From positions 62,001 through 126,000 of the forward strand of contig NZ_JAETWB010000001.1 in NCBI RefSeq assembly GCF_016773205.1: DNA of 64,000 nt, written 5' to 3'. Positions 35,281 to 43,256 of this stretch are shown in pieces. The stretch is from Belnapia arida (GTDB lineage Bacteria > Pseudomonadota > Alphaproteobacteria > Acetobacterales > Acetobacteraceae). The notes under the pieces were generated by a model that was not told the origin of the DNA, ran no database searches, and saw only the letters and a list, made by a program, of their open reading frames with translations. A program made the position numbers and the translations under genes. The first letter of the stretch is position 1. Every line of letters begins with the position of its first letter.

Positions 35281-36537
35281 ATGGACAAGCCCATTCGCGC
35301 TGGCCGCCGCCAGCTTCTGCAAGGCGCGGCAGGCCTCGCGGCAGGCCTCGCCGCCCCTGCGGTGCATGCGCAAGGCGCGGTGACGCTCCGCTATGTCGGC
35401 ACGGCGGTGAACCAGCATGCCGGCATCAAGGAGAAGGTGAGGCAGGACCTCGGCATCACGCTCGAATACATCCCCGTCACTTCGGACGATGTGGTGCGGC
35501 GCGCGGTGACGCAGCCGAACAGCCTCGACATCCTCGATGCCGAGTACTGGATGCTGAAGAAAATCATCCCCTCGGGCAACCTGATGGGCATGGATGCGAA
35601 CCGCATCAAGCTGGTGGGCGAGATCAGCACCGTCTTCACCAAGGGCGAGGTGGCGGGGAAGAAGATCGGCGACCAGGGCACGGCGCCGATCAAGGTCAGC
35701 TACATGCCGGCGCGCGACGCCAAGACCTTCGCCACCGGCCAGACGCAATGGCTGACGCTGATTCCGACGACCTACAATGCCGATACGCTCGGCATCCGCC
35801 CGGACCGCGTGGGCCGTCCGATCGAGAGCTGGGCGGAACTGCTGAACCCTGAGTTCAAGGGCAAGGCGAGCATCCTCAACATCCCCTCCATCGGCATCAT
35901 GGATGCGGCGATGGCGGTGGAGGCGATGGGCCGGCACAAATATGCCGACAAGGGCAACATGACCCGGGCCGAGATCGACCTCACCATGCGGGTGCTGACC
36001 GAGGCGAAGCGTGCCGGGCAGTTCCGCGCCTTCTGGAAGGACTTCAACGAGAGCGTCAACCTGATGGCCTCGGGCGAGACCGTCATCCAGTCGATGTGGT
36101 CGCCGGCGGTGACGGCGGTGCGCAGCCGCGGCATCCCCTGCACCTACCAGCCGCTGAAGGAGGGCTACCGCGCCTGGGCTGCGGGCTTCGGCCTGCCGAA
36201 GACGCTGAGCGGGCGGAAGCTCGACGCCTCCTACGAGTTCATCAACTGGTTCCTCTCCGGCTGGGCCGGCGCCTTCCTCAATCGGCAGGGCTACTACTCC
36301 GCCGTGCTCTCGACCGCGCAGAAGAGCATGGAAGCCTATGAGTGGGACTTCTGGATGATGGGCAAGCCGGCGGCGCAGGACATCAAGGCGCCCGACGGCA
36401 CGGTGATGGAGAAGGCGGGCAGCGTGCGCGACGGCGGCAGCTTCGATGCGCGCATGGGCGCCGTTGCCTGCTGGAATGCCGTGATGGACGAGAACGACTA
36501 CATGGTCAGGAAATGGAATGAGTTCATCGCCGCCTGA
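35281..36537 (+). CDS. PotD-like extracellular solute-binding protein
   Basis: 418-residue periplasmic binding protein with a Tat-like leader (RRQLLQGAAGLAAGLAAPAV, cut after HAQ). SBP family typical of polyamine or opine-type importers: LRYVGTAVNQHAG, DILDAEYWMLKKI, IPTTYNADTLG, SWAELLNPEFKGKASILNIP, WSPAVTAVRSRG. It is larger than PotD (about 350). Start 35281 is set by AAGGAG nine bases upstream; ATG 35257, overlapping the ATPase stop, is an alternative. Ligand not deducible. Confidence 0.9.
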   Translation: MDKPIRAGRRQLLQGAAGLAAGLAAPAVHAQGAVTLRYVGTAVNQHAGIKEKVRQDLGITLEYIPVTSDDVVRRAVTQPNSLDILDAEYWMLKKIIPSGNLMGMDANRIKLVGEISTVFTKGEVAGKKIGDQGTAPIKVSYMPARDAKTFATGQTQWLTLIPTTYNADTLGIRPDRVGRPIESWAELLNPEFKGKASILNIPSIGIMDAAMAVEAMGRHKYADKGNMTRAEIDLTMRVLTEAKRAGQFRAFWKDFNESVNLMASGETVIQSMWSPAVTAVRSRGIPCTYQPLKEGYRAWAAGFGLPKTLSGRKLDASYEFINWFLSGWAGAFLNRQGYYSAVLSTAQKSMEAYEWDFWMMGKPAAQDIKAPDGTVMEKAGSVRDGGSFDARMGAVACWNAVMDENDYMVRKWNEFIAA

Positions 36538-37420
36538 CCGCCGCCCAATGGGCCGCCCGGTGGCGCCGCTGCTCCAGGCGGCGCCATTGGCGCTGGTGCT
36601 GCTGCTGTTCTTCGTGTTTCCGCTGCTGGCGACCGCGGTCGTCAGCCTGTGGAATTACACCGAGTACTCGCTGGTGCCGGACGTCACCTCCCGCAACTAT
36701 GTCGAGATGTTCGAGGGCTGCTCGAACCTGGGCGAGGGGCTCTGCACCACCTTCCGCACCTATCTCTCGACGCTCCGGCTCTGCGCCATGGTCTGGGCCT
36801 TCACCACGCTCTTCGGCTTCGCCATCTCCTACTTCCTCGCTTTTCATATCCGCTCGGATACGATGCGGATGGCGCTCTTCCTCGTCTGCACGGCGCCCTT
36901 CCTCACCTCCAACGTCATCCGCATGATCTCCTGGCTGCCGTTGCTCGGGCGCGAGGGGGTGGTGAACCAGTTCCTCGTCGCCTCGGGCCTGGTCGACCAG
37001 CCGCAGGACTGGCTGCTCTTCTCCGACTTCTCGGTCGTGCTGGCCTTCGTGCATCTCTACACGCTCTTCGTCACCGTGCCTGTCTTCAACAGCATGATGC
37101 GGATCGACCGCCGGCTGCTGGAAGCCGCGCAGGATGCCGGGGCGAGCGGCTGGCAGACGCTCTGGCATGTCGTCATCCCGCTAACCAAGCCGGGCCTTGT
37201 CATCGGCTCCATCTTCGTGATCGTGCTGGTGATGGGCGACTTCGTGACGATCGGCGTGATGGGCGGCCAGCAGATCGCCTCCATCGGCAAGATCATCCAG
37301 GTGCAGATGTCCTACCTGCAGTTCCCGGCAGCCGCGGCGCAGGCGGTGGTGCTGCTCGGGCTGGTGCTGCTGGTGATCGCGGTGATGACGAAGCTCATCG
37401 ATATCCGGCGGGAGCTGTGA
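36518..37420 (+). CDS. PotB-like ABC transporter permease
   Basis: 300-residue permease with six helices (first LLQAAPLALVLLLFFVFPLL). The EAA loop is EAAQDAGASGWQTLWHVVIP; the segment FALISYFLAF-like (FAISYFLAFHI) and TSNVIRMISWLPLLGREGVV are characteristic of spermidine/putrescine permease I. Overlaps the binding-protein gene by 20 bases and the next permease by 1 base. Confidence 0.92.
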   Translation: MSSSPPDRRPMGRPVAPLLQAAPLALVLLLFFVFPLLATAVVSLWNYTEYSLVPDVTSRNYVEMFEGCSNLGEGLCTTFRTYLSTLRLCAMVWAFTTLFGFAISYFLAFHIRSDTMRMALFLVCTAPFLTSNVIRMISWLPLLGREGVVNQFLVASGLVDQPQDWLLFSDFSVVLAFVHLYTLFVTVPVFNSMMRIDRRLLEAAQDAGASGWQTLWHVVIPLTKPGLVIGSIFVIVLVMGDFVTIGVMGGQQIASIGKIIQVQMSYLQFPAAAAQAVVLLGLVLLVIAVMTKLIDIRREL

Positions 37421-38307
37421 TGGACGAGGACCGCCGCCCGCTAACCTTCTGGCTGCTCGGGGCCTTCTTCGCCCTCTTCGTCGCCTTCCTTTACGGGCCG
37501 ACGCTGACAATCCTCGTGCTCTCCTTCCAGGGACCGGAAGGCGGGCTGACCTTCCCGTTGCGCGGCCTCTCGACCCATTGGTACCAGACGCTCTGGGCCG
37601 GCGCCGGCGTCATCGACATCTGGGCCTCCTTCCGCCGCTCGCTGCGGCTTGGCGTGGTCGTCATGGTGCTGACGACGGTGATCTCGCTGCTGGCCGGCTA
37701 TGCCTTCCGGCGGCGCTTCTTCGGCCAGGGATTACTCTTCAACCTGACTATCGCCAGCCTGATCGTGCCCTCCATCGTCGTTTCGCTCGGCATCGCGCTC
37801 GAATTCCGGCTGCTGGACGATGCGGTAAAGGCCTTCGCGGAGGAAAACGGGGTCGAGTGGCTGAGCGAGGGCTACGCCACGGCCATGGGCCTCTTCACAT
37901 CCGGTTTGGGCGCGCATCTGACCTGGACGCTGCCCTTCGGCCTGCTCATCATGTTCGCCGTGTTCAACCGTTTTCCCAACGACCTCGAGGAAGCCGCGCG
38001 CGACCTTGGCGCCTCGCCCTGGCAGGTCTTCCGCCATGTCGTGCTGCCGCTGGTGGCGCCAAGCCTGGTCGGCGTCGCGCTCTTCGGCTTCACCCTGTCC
38101 TGGGACGAGATCGCGCGAACCAGCCAGTCGATCGGCGATGCCAATACCCTGCCGCTCGAGCTCCAGGGCCTCACCAGCACGGTGACGACGCCGGAGATCT
38201 ACGCGCTTGGCACCGTTGTCACCGGCGTCTCGGTGCTGGTGATCGCGCTGGCCTTCGTCGGCGTCTCGATCGCCAAGCGGCGGGCGGCGAAGCGGGTGCT
38301 CGGATGA
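37420..38307 (+). CDS. PotC-like ABC transporter permease
   Basis: 295-residue second permease. LTFWLLGAFFALFVAFLYGP opens it; EAA loop EAARDLGASPWQVFRHVVLP; also LSFQGPEGGLTFPLRGLSTHW and FTLSWDEIARTSQSIGDANT. ATG 37420 overlaps the potB-like stop (TGATG). It forms the membrane channel with the preceding permease. Confidence 0.92.
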   Translation: MDEDRRPLTFWLLGAFFALFVAFLYGPTLTILVLSFQGPEGGLTFPLRGLSTHWYQTLWAGAGVIDIWASFRRSLRLGVVVMVLTTVISLLAGYAFRRRFFGQGLLFNLTIASLIVPSIVVSLGIALEFRLLDDAVKAFAEENGVEWLSEGYATAMGLFTSGLGAHLTWTLPFGLLIMFAVFNRFPNDLEEAARDLGASPWQVFRHVVLPLVAPSLVGVALFGFTLSWDEIARTSQSIGDANTLPLELQGLTSTVTTPEIYALGTVVTGVSVLVIALAFVGVSIAKRRAAKRVLG

Positions 38308-38600
38308 CGGCGGAGGAGCTGCTGCGCGCTGCCCGCGAAGGGATCGCGCTGCCGCCGCTCAGCGGGCCGTTGCAGGCCCTTGCCGCCGATGCGCGCGGCG
38401 ACTGGGACGGGGCGCACGCCTTCGCCCAGGACGGCGAGGATGCGGAAAGCGCCTGGGTGCATGCCTATCTGCACCGCAAGGAGGGCGACCTCGCCAATGC
38501 CAGCTATTGGTACAGCCGAGCCGGCCAGGTGAAGCCGGCCGGCACGCTCGAGGAGGAATGGCTGGCGATCGCCCGCCACCTCCTCGCTCAGGCGGGCTGA
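38304..38600 (+). CDS. Small conserved-looking protein of unknown function in the ABC operon
   Basis: 98 residues, ATG 38304 overlapping the permease stop by 4 bases. Soluble and helical: [40 protein letters not shown], then [20 protein letters not shown] followed by YSRAG. The last part looks like a single TPR/SEL1-type helical pair. Similar small proteins with an HLHR.EGD..NA.YWYRRAG pattern are, as I recall, widespread but uncharacterised. Its place at the end of the importer operon suggests a link to the same pathway. The 3' end overlaps the convergent deacetylase gene by 13 bases. Confidence 0.8.
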   Translation: MTAEELLRAAREGIALPPLSGPLQALAADARGDWDGAHAFAQDGEDAESAWVHAYLHRKEGDLANASYWYSRAGQVKPAGTLEEEWLAIARHLLAQAG

Positions 38601-39469
38601 GGGTTCCGTCGCCGGAAGTCCTGCGCCATTTCCTCCAGCGTGACGAAGCGCACGCCGGGGTGCTTCAGCATGTGGCCGATCAACCGCTCCAGCATCATCA
38701 GCACCTGCGGCCGGCCGGAGACGTCCGGGTGGATGGTCATCGGCACCACGGCGTAGTCGTATTCGCGGTAGATGAAGTCGAAATGGTCGCGCCAGATCTG
38801 CTCCAGCGCATGGGGCGAGACATAGCCGTGGCTGTTCTGGAACTTCTTGATGAACATCATCGGCGGCAGGTCGTCGAGGTACCAGGAGGCGGGAATCTCG
38901 ACGAGTCCGGTGGTCTGGCCCTTCGTGAAGGGCCGCATCCAGCTCTCGGCGGGCTGCGCGTAGTCGATAGGCGTCCAGCCGTCGCCGGTGCGGACGTAGT
39001 AGGGCGTGCAGTCGTGGTGCATCAGCGAATGGTCGTAGGCGATGCCGCGCTCGACCAGGATCTCGATGCTGGTCGCGCTCACTTCCCACCAGGGCGCGAC
39101 ATAGCCGACCGGCTTCCGCCCCCAATGCTTCTCGATCAGGCCGATGCACTTGTCGAAGATCGCCTCCTCCTGCTTGCGGCTGAGGGCGAGGGGGTTCTCA
39201 TGGCTGTAGCCATGCAGGCCGATCTCATGGCCGGCCTTCGCCACCATGTCGGTCGACTCAGGAAAACTCTCGATGGTATGGCCGGGGATGAACCAGCTCT
39301 GCGTCAGGCCGAAGCGTTCGAACAGCCGCAGGATGCGCGGCATGCCGACCTCGGCCGCGAAGACGCCGCGGCTGATGTCGCCCGGGCTGTCCTCGCCCAT
39401 GTAGCTGCCGAGCCAGCCCGCCACCGCATCGCAATGGATGCTGAAGGCGCAAAGAATTTCCTTGGGCAT
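38588..39469 (-). CDS. HpPgdA/PuuE-like polysaccharide-deacetylase-fold hydrolase
   Basis: 293-residue CE4/NodB-fold enzyme. It resembles the Helicobacter HP0310 (PgdA) group along its whole length: [107 protein letters not shown]. Predicted metal ligands Asp14, His86 and His90 are all present. No signal peptide, so it acts in the cytoplasm, on a small imported amide/imide or sugar rather than on wall peptidoglycan (inference). In a two-gene minus-strand unit with the amidohydrolase 5 bases upstream. Confidence 0.88.
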   Translation of the reverse strand: MPKEILCAFSIHCDAVAGWLGSYMGEDSPGDISRGVFAAEVGMPRILRLFERFGLTQSWFIPGHTIESFPESTDMVAKAGHEIGLHGYSHENPLALSRKQEEAIFDKCIGLIEKHWGRKPVGYVAPWWEVSATSIEILVERGIAYDHSLMHHDCTPYYVRTGDGWTPIDYAQPAESWMRPFTKGQTTGLVEIPASWYLDDLPPMMFIKKFQNSHGYVSPHALEQIWRDHFDFIYREYDYAVVPMTIHPDVSGRPQVLMMLERLIGHMLKHPGVRFVTLEEMAQDFRRRNPQPA

Positions 39470-39474
39470 GTCCC

Positions 39475-40110
39475 CTATCCCTTGTCGTTGGCGCGGGCCC
39501 AGCGCTCGATCTCGCCGATCGCCGTGGCCGCGTGGATGATATCGGCATAACGCCGCGCGACATCCTTCAGGTTCTGCTCATGCGCCGCCAGGTCGTGGTC
39601 GCCGACGCAGTCGCGGGCGACCATCACCCGGAAGCCGAGCGAGAAGGCATCGATCACGCTGGCCCTGACGCAGCCCGAGGTGATGCAACCGGCTATCACC
39701 ACCGTATCGACCCGCTCCTTCGTCAGGATGGCCGCGGCGGGCGTGGCGAAGAAGATCGAAGGCGCCGACTTCATCAGCACCACATCGGGCGCGGCGGCGG
39801 CAATGCGGGGGTCCAGTTCCACCGCCGGGGTCCCGGCCAGCAGATCGAAGACCGGCGCCGCCTTCCAGTGCGGCGCGGCGCGGGGGCTGTCATAGCCGTT
39901 GACGCAGGCGATGACGGGCAGGCCGGCGCGCTTCGCCGCCTGCATCAGCGGGACCGTGGCCTCGACGGCGGCCTCCACCATCGGCGCCCCGGCCATGGGA
40001 AAGGCGGGATCGGTGAAGCCGCGCTGAAAGTCCACCACCACGACGCCGATCCGGGTACCGAAGCCGATGGGCCGGGTGCCATAGCCGCGTGCCGCATAGA
40101 TGTCGCTCAT
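39475..40110 (-). CDS. Isochorismatase-like amidohydrolase (N-carbamoylsarcosine amidase type)
   Basis: 211-residue cysteine hydrolase. Triad Asp27 (VVVDFQRGF), Lys114 ([11 protein letters not shown]) and Cys147 ([14 protein letters not shown]), with the cis-peptide region IAGCITSG. Closest in style to N-carbamoylsarcosine amidohydrolase and ureidoacrylate-type enzymes. Start 40110 chosen; the frame upstream to 40149 has no site. Placed 5 bases before the deacetylase gene. The two enzymes could act in sequence on the solute of the convergent importer. Confidence 0.9.
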   Translation of the reverse strand: MSDIYAARGYGTRPIGFGTRIGVVVVDFQRGFTDPAFPMAGAPMVEAAVEATVPLMQAAKRAGLPVIACVNGYDSPRAAPHWKAAPVFDLLAGTPAVELDPRIAAAAPDVVLMKSAPSIFFATPAAAILTKERVDTVVIAGCITSGCVRASVIDAFSLGFRVMVARDCVGDHDLAAHEQNLKDVARRYADIIHAATAIGEIERWARANDKG

Positions 40111-40162
40111 GGGTCCCGCCTCGCCGATGCTGCGGCGTCCTCGCAGCAAGCTGCGTGCCGAA

Positions 40163-42205
40163 TCACCCTGCCTCGGCCAGCGCCCGCAGCACGATGCCCT
40201 CCGTCAGCACCTGGGGCAGCACCTGCGGCGCCCCGCCACCAGCCGGATAGAGCAGGTAGAGCGGCACGCCCTCCCGTCCATGGTCGCGCAAGAGGGCGCC
40301 GATCACCGGGTCGCCCTGGGTCCAGTCGCCGGTCAGGGTGGCGAGGTTGCGCCCGGCGAAGGCGGCCTGCACCGCGCCGCTTTGAAGCACCAGCCGCTCA
40401 TTGACCTTGCAGGTGATGCACCAGGCGGCGGTGAGGTTGACGAAGACCGGACGCCCCTCGGCCTGCAAGGCCGCGACTCGCGCCGCCGACCAGGCCTCCG
40501 CCCGCGCCTCGGTGCCAGCGGCGGCCGGCGGTGCGGCGGCAAGACCCGGCAACAGGGCGAGGGCGCCGATGGCCGCCGCCCCGGCCAGCACCCGCCCGAC
40601 CCGCCCGCCGCCGCGCTGCGCCAGCCCGAGCGCCCAGGCGGCGAAGCCGATCAGCACCGCCCCGCCGAGCAGGAGCAGCAGCCCGTCCGGCCCCGACTGC
40701 TGCGCCAGGACCCAGGCCAGCCAGGCGGCGGCGCCATACATCGGGAAGGCAAGGCCTTGGCGCAGCGCTTCCATCCATCCGCCCGGCCGCGGCAGCTGCC
40801 CGGTGAGGCCTGGGAAGATCCCGAGCAGGGCATAGGGCGCCGCCAGCCCCAGGCCGAGCGCGGCGAAGACCAGCAGCGTCCCGGCCGGCGGCATCGCCAG
40901 CGCCGCCCCGACCGCCGCTGCCATGAAGGGTGCGGTGCAGGGCGTCGCCACCAACACGGCAAGCGCCCCGGCGAAGAAGCTGCCCACATGCCCGCCTCGC
41001 GCGGCCAGCCCCGCCCCGGCCCCCGCCGGCCCGCCGAGCGCATAGACGCCGGAGAGGTTCAGCCCGACCGCCAGCATGAGCCAGGCAAGGCCCGCGACGA
41101 AGGCCGGCGCGGTGAACTGGAAGCCCCATCCCGCTGCGACCCCGGCCGCGCGCAACCCGATCAGCAGCCCGGCCAGGCCGAGGAAGCAGGTCAGCACCCC
41201 TCCCGTATAGCTTGCCGCATGGGCGCGCACCTCGCGCCGCGCCGCGCCGGACAGCCGGGCGAGAGCCATCGCCTTCATGGCGAGGATGGGGAAGACGCAG
41301 GGCATCAGGTTCAGCAGCAGCCCGCCGAGCAGCGCCGAGCCGAGCACCTGCCAGAGCGGAAGGGTTTCGCCCTCCAGCGCACCGCCGACCGGCGCCGACA
41401 CCTCATAGGCGGAGCGCACCCCGGCCGCATCGACCAGCGCCACCACGCCGGTGAGGCGCTGCGGCAGCGCGGCCCCTTCCGGCCGGGCGAGGCCGAGGGT
41501 CAGCGCGCCATCCCGCGCCGTGAGCCGCTGCGGCGCGGCATTCTCGATCAGCCCGGCCTTGTGGGGGAAGAATTCCGCCTCCCGCAGAGCGGCCGTCGAC
41601 AGGCCCTCGCCGATGAGGGTGAGGCTGCCCCGCCGGCCCTCCAGCGCCGCCCGCGCCACCCAGGGCGAGGGGCGCGGCACCGCTGCTTCCGCCGCGGCGA
41701 AGAGCGGCGCCAGCGCCGGATCGGCCCGGCCGTTATCCGTGAGCGGCAGGTCGAGGCGGAACCGGCCCTCCTCCGGGATGCAGAGCTCGGCGCAGACCAG
41801 CCAATTCGCCTCTGCCTCCACCGTGAAGCGGCCGGTGGCATCGGCCGGCACGGTGACGGGGAGCGGCAGCAGCACCTCGCCCTCATAGCCGAAGCTCATC
41901 AGCGGCCCGTTTGGGATGCGCCGCGGCACCGGCCATGCGATGCCGCCCGCCGTGGCGCCTTCGGGGAGGGTCAGGGCAATCTCGGGCGCCGCGCCGGCAT
42001 CGCCCGCATGGCGCCAATAGGTATGCCATCCCGGCGCCAGCTTCAGCCTGAGGCCGAGCCGGACGCTCTCGCCTGGCGCAACCGCCACCCGGTCCGCCAC
42101 CAGCGTCGCCTCCGCCCGCGGCGAACGCTGCGCCGCGCTCTCCGCCGCCCGGCCGGGGCCGGGCAGCAGGATCAGCAGGAGCAGCAAGGCAAGCAGGCGG
42201 CGCAT
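40163..42205 (-). CDS. DsbD/ScsB-like thiol:disulfide interchange protein
   Basis: 680-residue membrane reductase. Leader LLALLLLLILLPGPGRA; N-terminal periplasmic domain (GWHTYWRHAGDAG, NWLVCAELCIPEEGRFRLDL); transmembrane electron-carrier domain with the Cys pair in LMPCVFPILAMKAM and LVATPCTAPFMAAA; C-terminal thioredoxin domain with Cys596-Ile-Thr-Cys599 (AAWCITCKVNE). It passes electrons from cytoplasmic thioredoxin to periplasmic partners. The N-terminal domain is of the ScsB type rather than classic DsbD. No good ribosome-binding site is seen before ATG 42205. Confidence 0.9.
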   Translation of the reverse strand: MRRLLALLLLLILLPGPGRAAESAAQRSPRAEATLVADRVAVAPGESVRLGLRLKLAPGWHTYWRHAGDAGAAPEIALTLPEGATAGGIAWPVPRRIPNGPLMSFGYEGEVLLPLPVTVPADATGRFTVEAEANWLVCAELCIPEEGRFRLDLPLTDNGRADPALAPLFAAAEAAVPRPSPWVARAALEGRRGSLTLIGEGLSTAALREAEFFPHKAGLIENAAPQRLTARDGALTLGLARPEGAALPQRLTGVVALVDAAGVRSAYEVSAPVGGALEGETLPLWQVLGSALLGGLLLNLMPCVFPILAMKAMALARLSGAARREVRAHAASYTGGVLTCFLGLAGLLIGLRAAGVAAGWGFQFTAPAFVAGLAWLMLAVGLNLSGVYALGGPAGAGAGLAARGGHVGSFFAGALAVLVATPCTAPFMAAAVGAALAMPPAGTLLVFAALGLGLAAPYALLGIFPGLTGQLPRPGGWMEALRQGLAFPMYGAAAWLAWVLAQQSGPDGLLLLLGGAVLIGFAAWALGLAQRGGGRVGRVLAGAAAIGALALLPGLAAAPPAAAGTEARAEAWSAARVAALQAEGRPVFVNLTAAWCITCKVNERLVLQSGAVQAAFAGRNLATLTGDWTQGDPVIGALLRDHGREGVPLYLLYPAGGGAPQVLPQVLTEGIVLRALAEAG

Positions 42206-42254
42206 GACTGGATAAAGGGGGGAGGGCTGCCCCGACCGCAAGCCCCCATGAAAG

Positions 42255-42289
42255 GAGGGCCGGGGGCGCCGCATGCGCCCCCGGCCCTC
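42255..42289 (-). terminator. Very long perfect hairpin upstream of the DsbD-like gene
   Basis: 15-bp perfect stem (GAGGGCCGGGGGCGC 42255-42269 with its complement 42275-42289) and a 5-base loop. On the minus strand it is followed by CTTTC. It stands 63 bases after the stop of the small gene at 42352 and 50 bases before the DsbD-like start, so it most likely ends the former. Confidence 0.65.
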
Positions 42290-42351
42290 GGCCGCTCTCA
42301 AACCATTGCTGAAATGCTTCCCTCGCCGCCAATCCTGCGGCGAGGCTTCCC

Positions 42352-42702
42352 TCAGGCTCGCGCCGCCACCGGGCGCCGGGCCAGCCGCCGCATGTCGCGC
42401 AGGGCGGATCGCAGCAGCGTCATCTCGCCCTCCGGCATCAACCCCTCGTCCGCCGCCTCGACCCGGCGGAGCAGGGTGGCGAGCTTCAGGGTCACGTCCG
42501 CATGGCTGCGGGCTGGTGCGGCGGCGAGGGCGCTCAGCGCGGCCAGCTCGGCATCGACCAGCAGCTCCATGATCGTCTCGTCCCCGCTCTCGCTGCGCTC
42601 GATCTTGCTGAGCCGGTCCGCCAGGGTGGCAACCTCCTCGCCGCCACGGGGCGTCCCCGGGGCGGGCGGACGGGCGAGCGGGAAGACGATGATCTCGGAC
42701 AT
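42352..42702 (-). CDS. Small protein of unknown function
   Basis: 116-residue soluble protein, not recognised. N terminus SEIIVFPLARPPAPGTPRGG, then a helical charged body (TLADRLSKIERSESGDETIM, ELLVDAELAALSALAAAPAR) ending in basic RDMRRLARRPVAARA. No signal or Cys. ATG 42702 follows CACCCCCCAT-type sequence, i.e. a G-rich stretch on the minus strand. Followed by a strong terminator. It may pair with the next small gene upstream (42765-43013). Confidence 0.6.
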   Translation of the reverse strand: MSEIIVFPLARPPAPGTPRGGEEVATLADRLSKIERSESGDETIMELLVDAELAALSALAAAPARSHADVTLKLATLLRRVEAADEGLMPEGEMTLLRSALRDMRRLARRPVAARA

Positions 42703-42764
42703 GGGGGGTGCAATCCGTTGGCGGGGTGGCGGGGCTGGCCCTGGGATCGGGCCGGCCGGGTGGG

Positions 42765-43013
42765 TCAGCCCTGGCGTCCGGCGCCGTTCTGCACCGGCAG
42801 GACATAGGCGGGCGGGCAGGCCGTGATCGCACCGCCGGCGGCGAGGAAAGCGTCGACCATGCTGGAGATCGTGGCGCTGTCCGGCGTGCCGGCATCGCGG
42901 CAGCGGCGCTTGTGGGCGATCATCGCGCTCAGCGATCGGCGGCGGGTATCGGCGGCGTCCGCGGTGGCGGCGGGCAGGCGGCGGGTCTTGCCAGCGGAGA
43001 GTTTGGTTTGCAT
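42765..43013 (-). CDS. Small basic protein of unknown function
   Basis: 82 residues from ATG 43013 (GAGG site 6 bases upstream). Basic N terminus (MQTKLSAGKTRRLPAATADA), then MIAHKRRCRDAGTPDSATIS and a hydrophobic helix SMVDAFLAAGGAITACPPAY. Two Cys. Not recognised. It lies 62 bases before the gene at 42352, same strand. The minus-strand upstream region contains TATACC preceded by TTTGCT at about 17 bases, a possible promoter. Confidence 0.5.
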   Translation of the reverse strand: MQTKLSAGKTRRLPAATADAADTRRRSLSAMIAHKRRCRDAGTPDSATISSMVDAFLAAGGAITACPPAYVLPVQNGAGRQG

Positions 43014-43256
43014 GGCCATCCTCACATTTGCGCGATGGGATAAGGTATACACTTCACGGTGCCGCGAGCAAAGCCTTTTTTGCAACCTGCGCGTGTTTTC
43101 CGTGGCAGTTCGACATCCTTCCTCTCCGGCACCCATGCGGCGGATGCGACAAGGCGGCATTGTTCTCGCGCGGACGTGTCGCACCCGCATGTCGCAGCCC
43201 AGGGGAATTGTCGCGCGCCGGTGTCAAACCCGCCGCTTTGGCCTTATGCCCCCGCC

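Noticed and set aside
40100-42826. 908-residue plus-strand frame
   Set aside because: Shadow of the DsbD-like gene; Arg/Pro/Gln-rich throughout with no domain, while the minus strand shows CxxC motifs and membrane helices.
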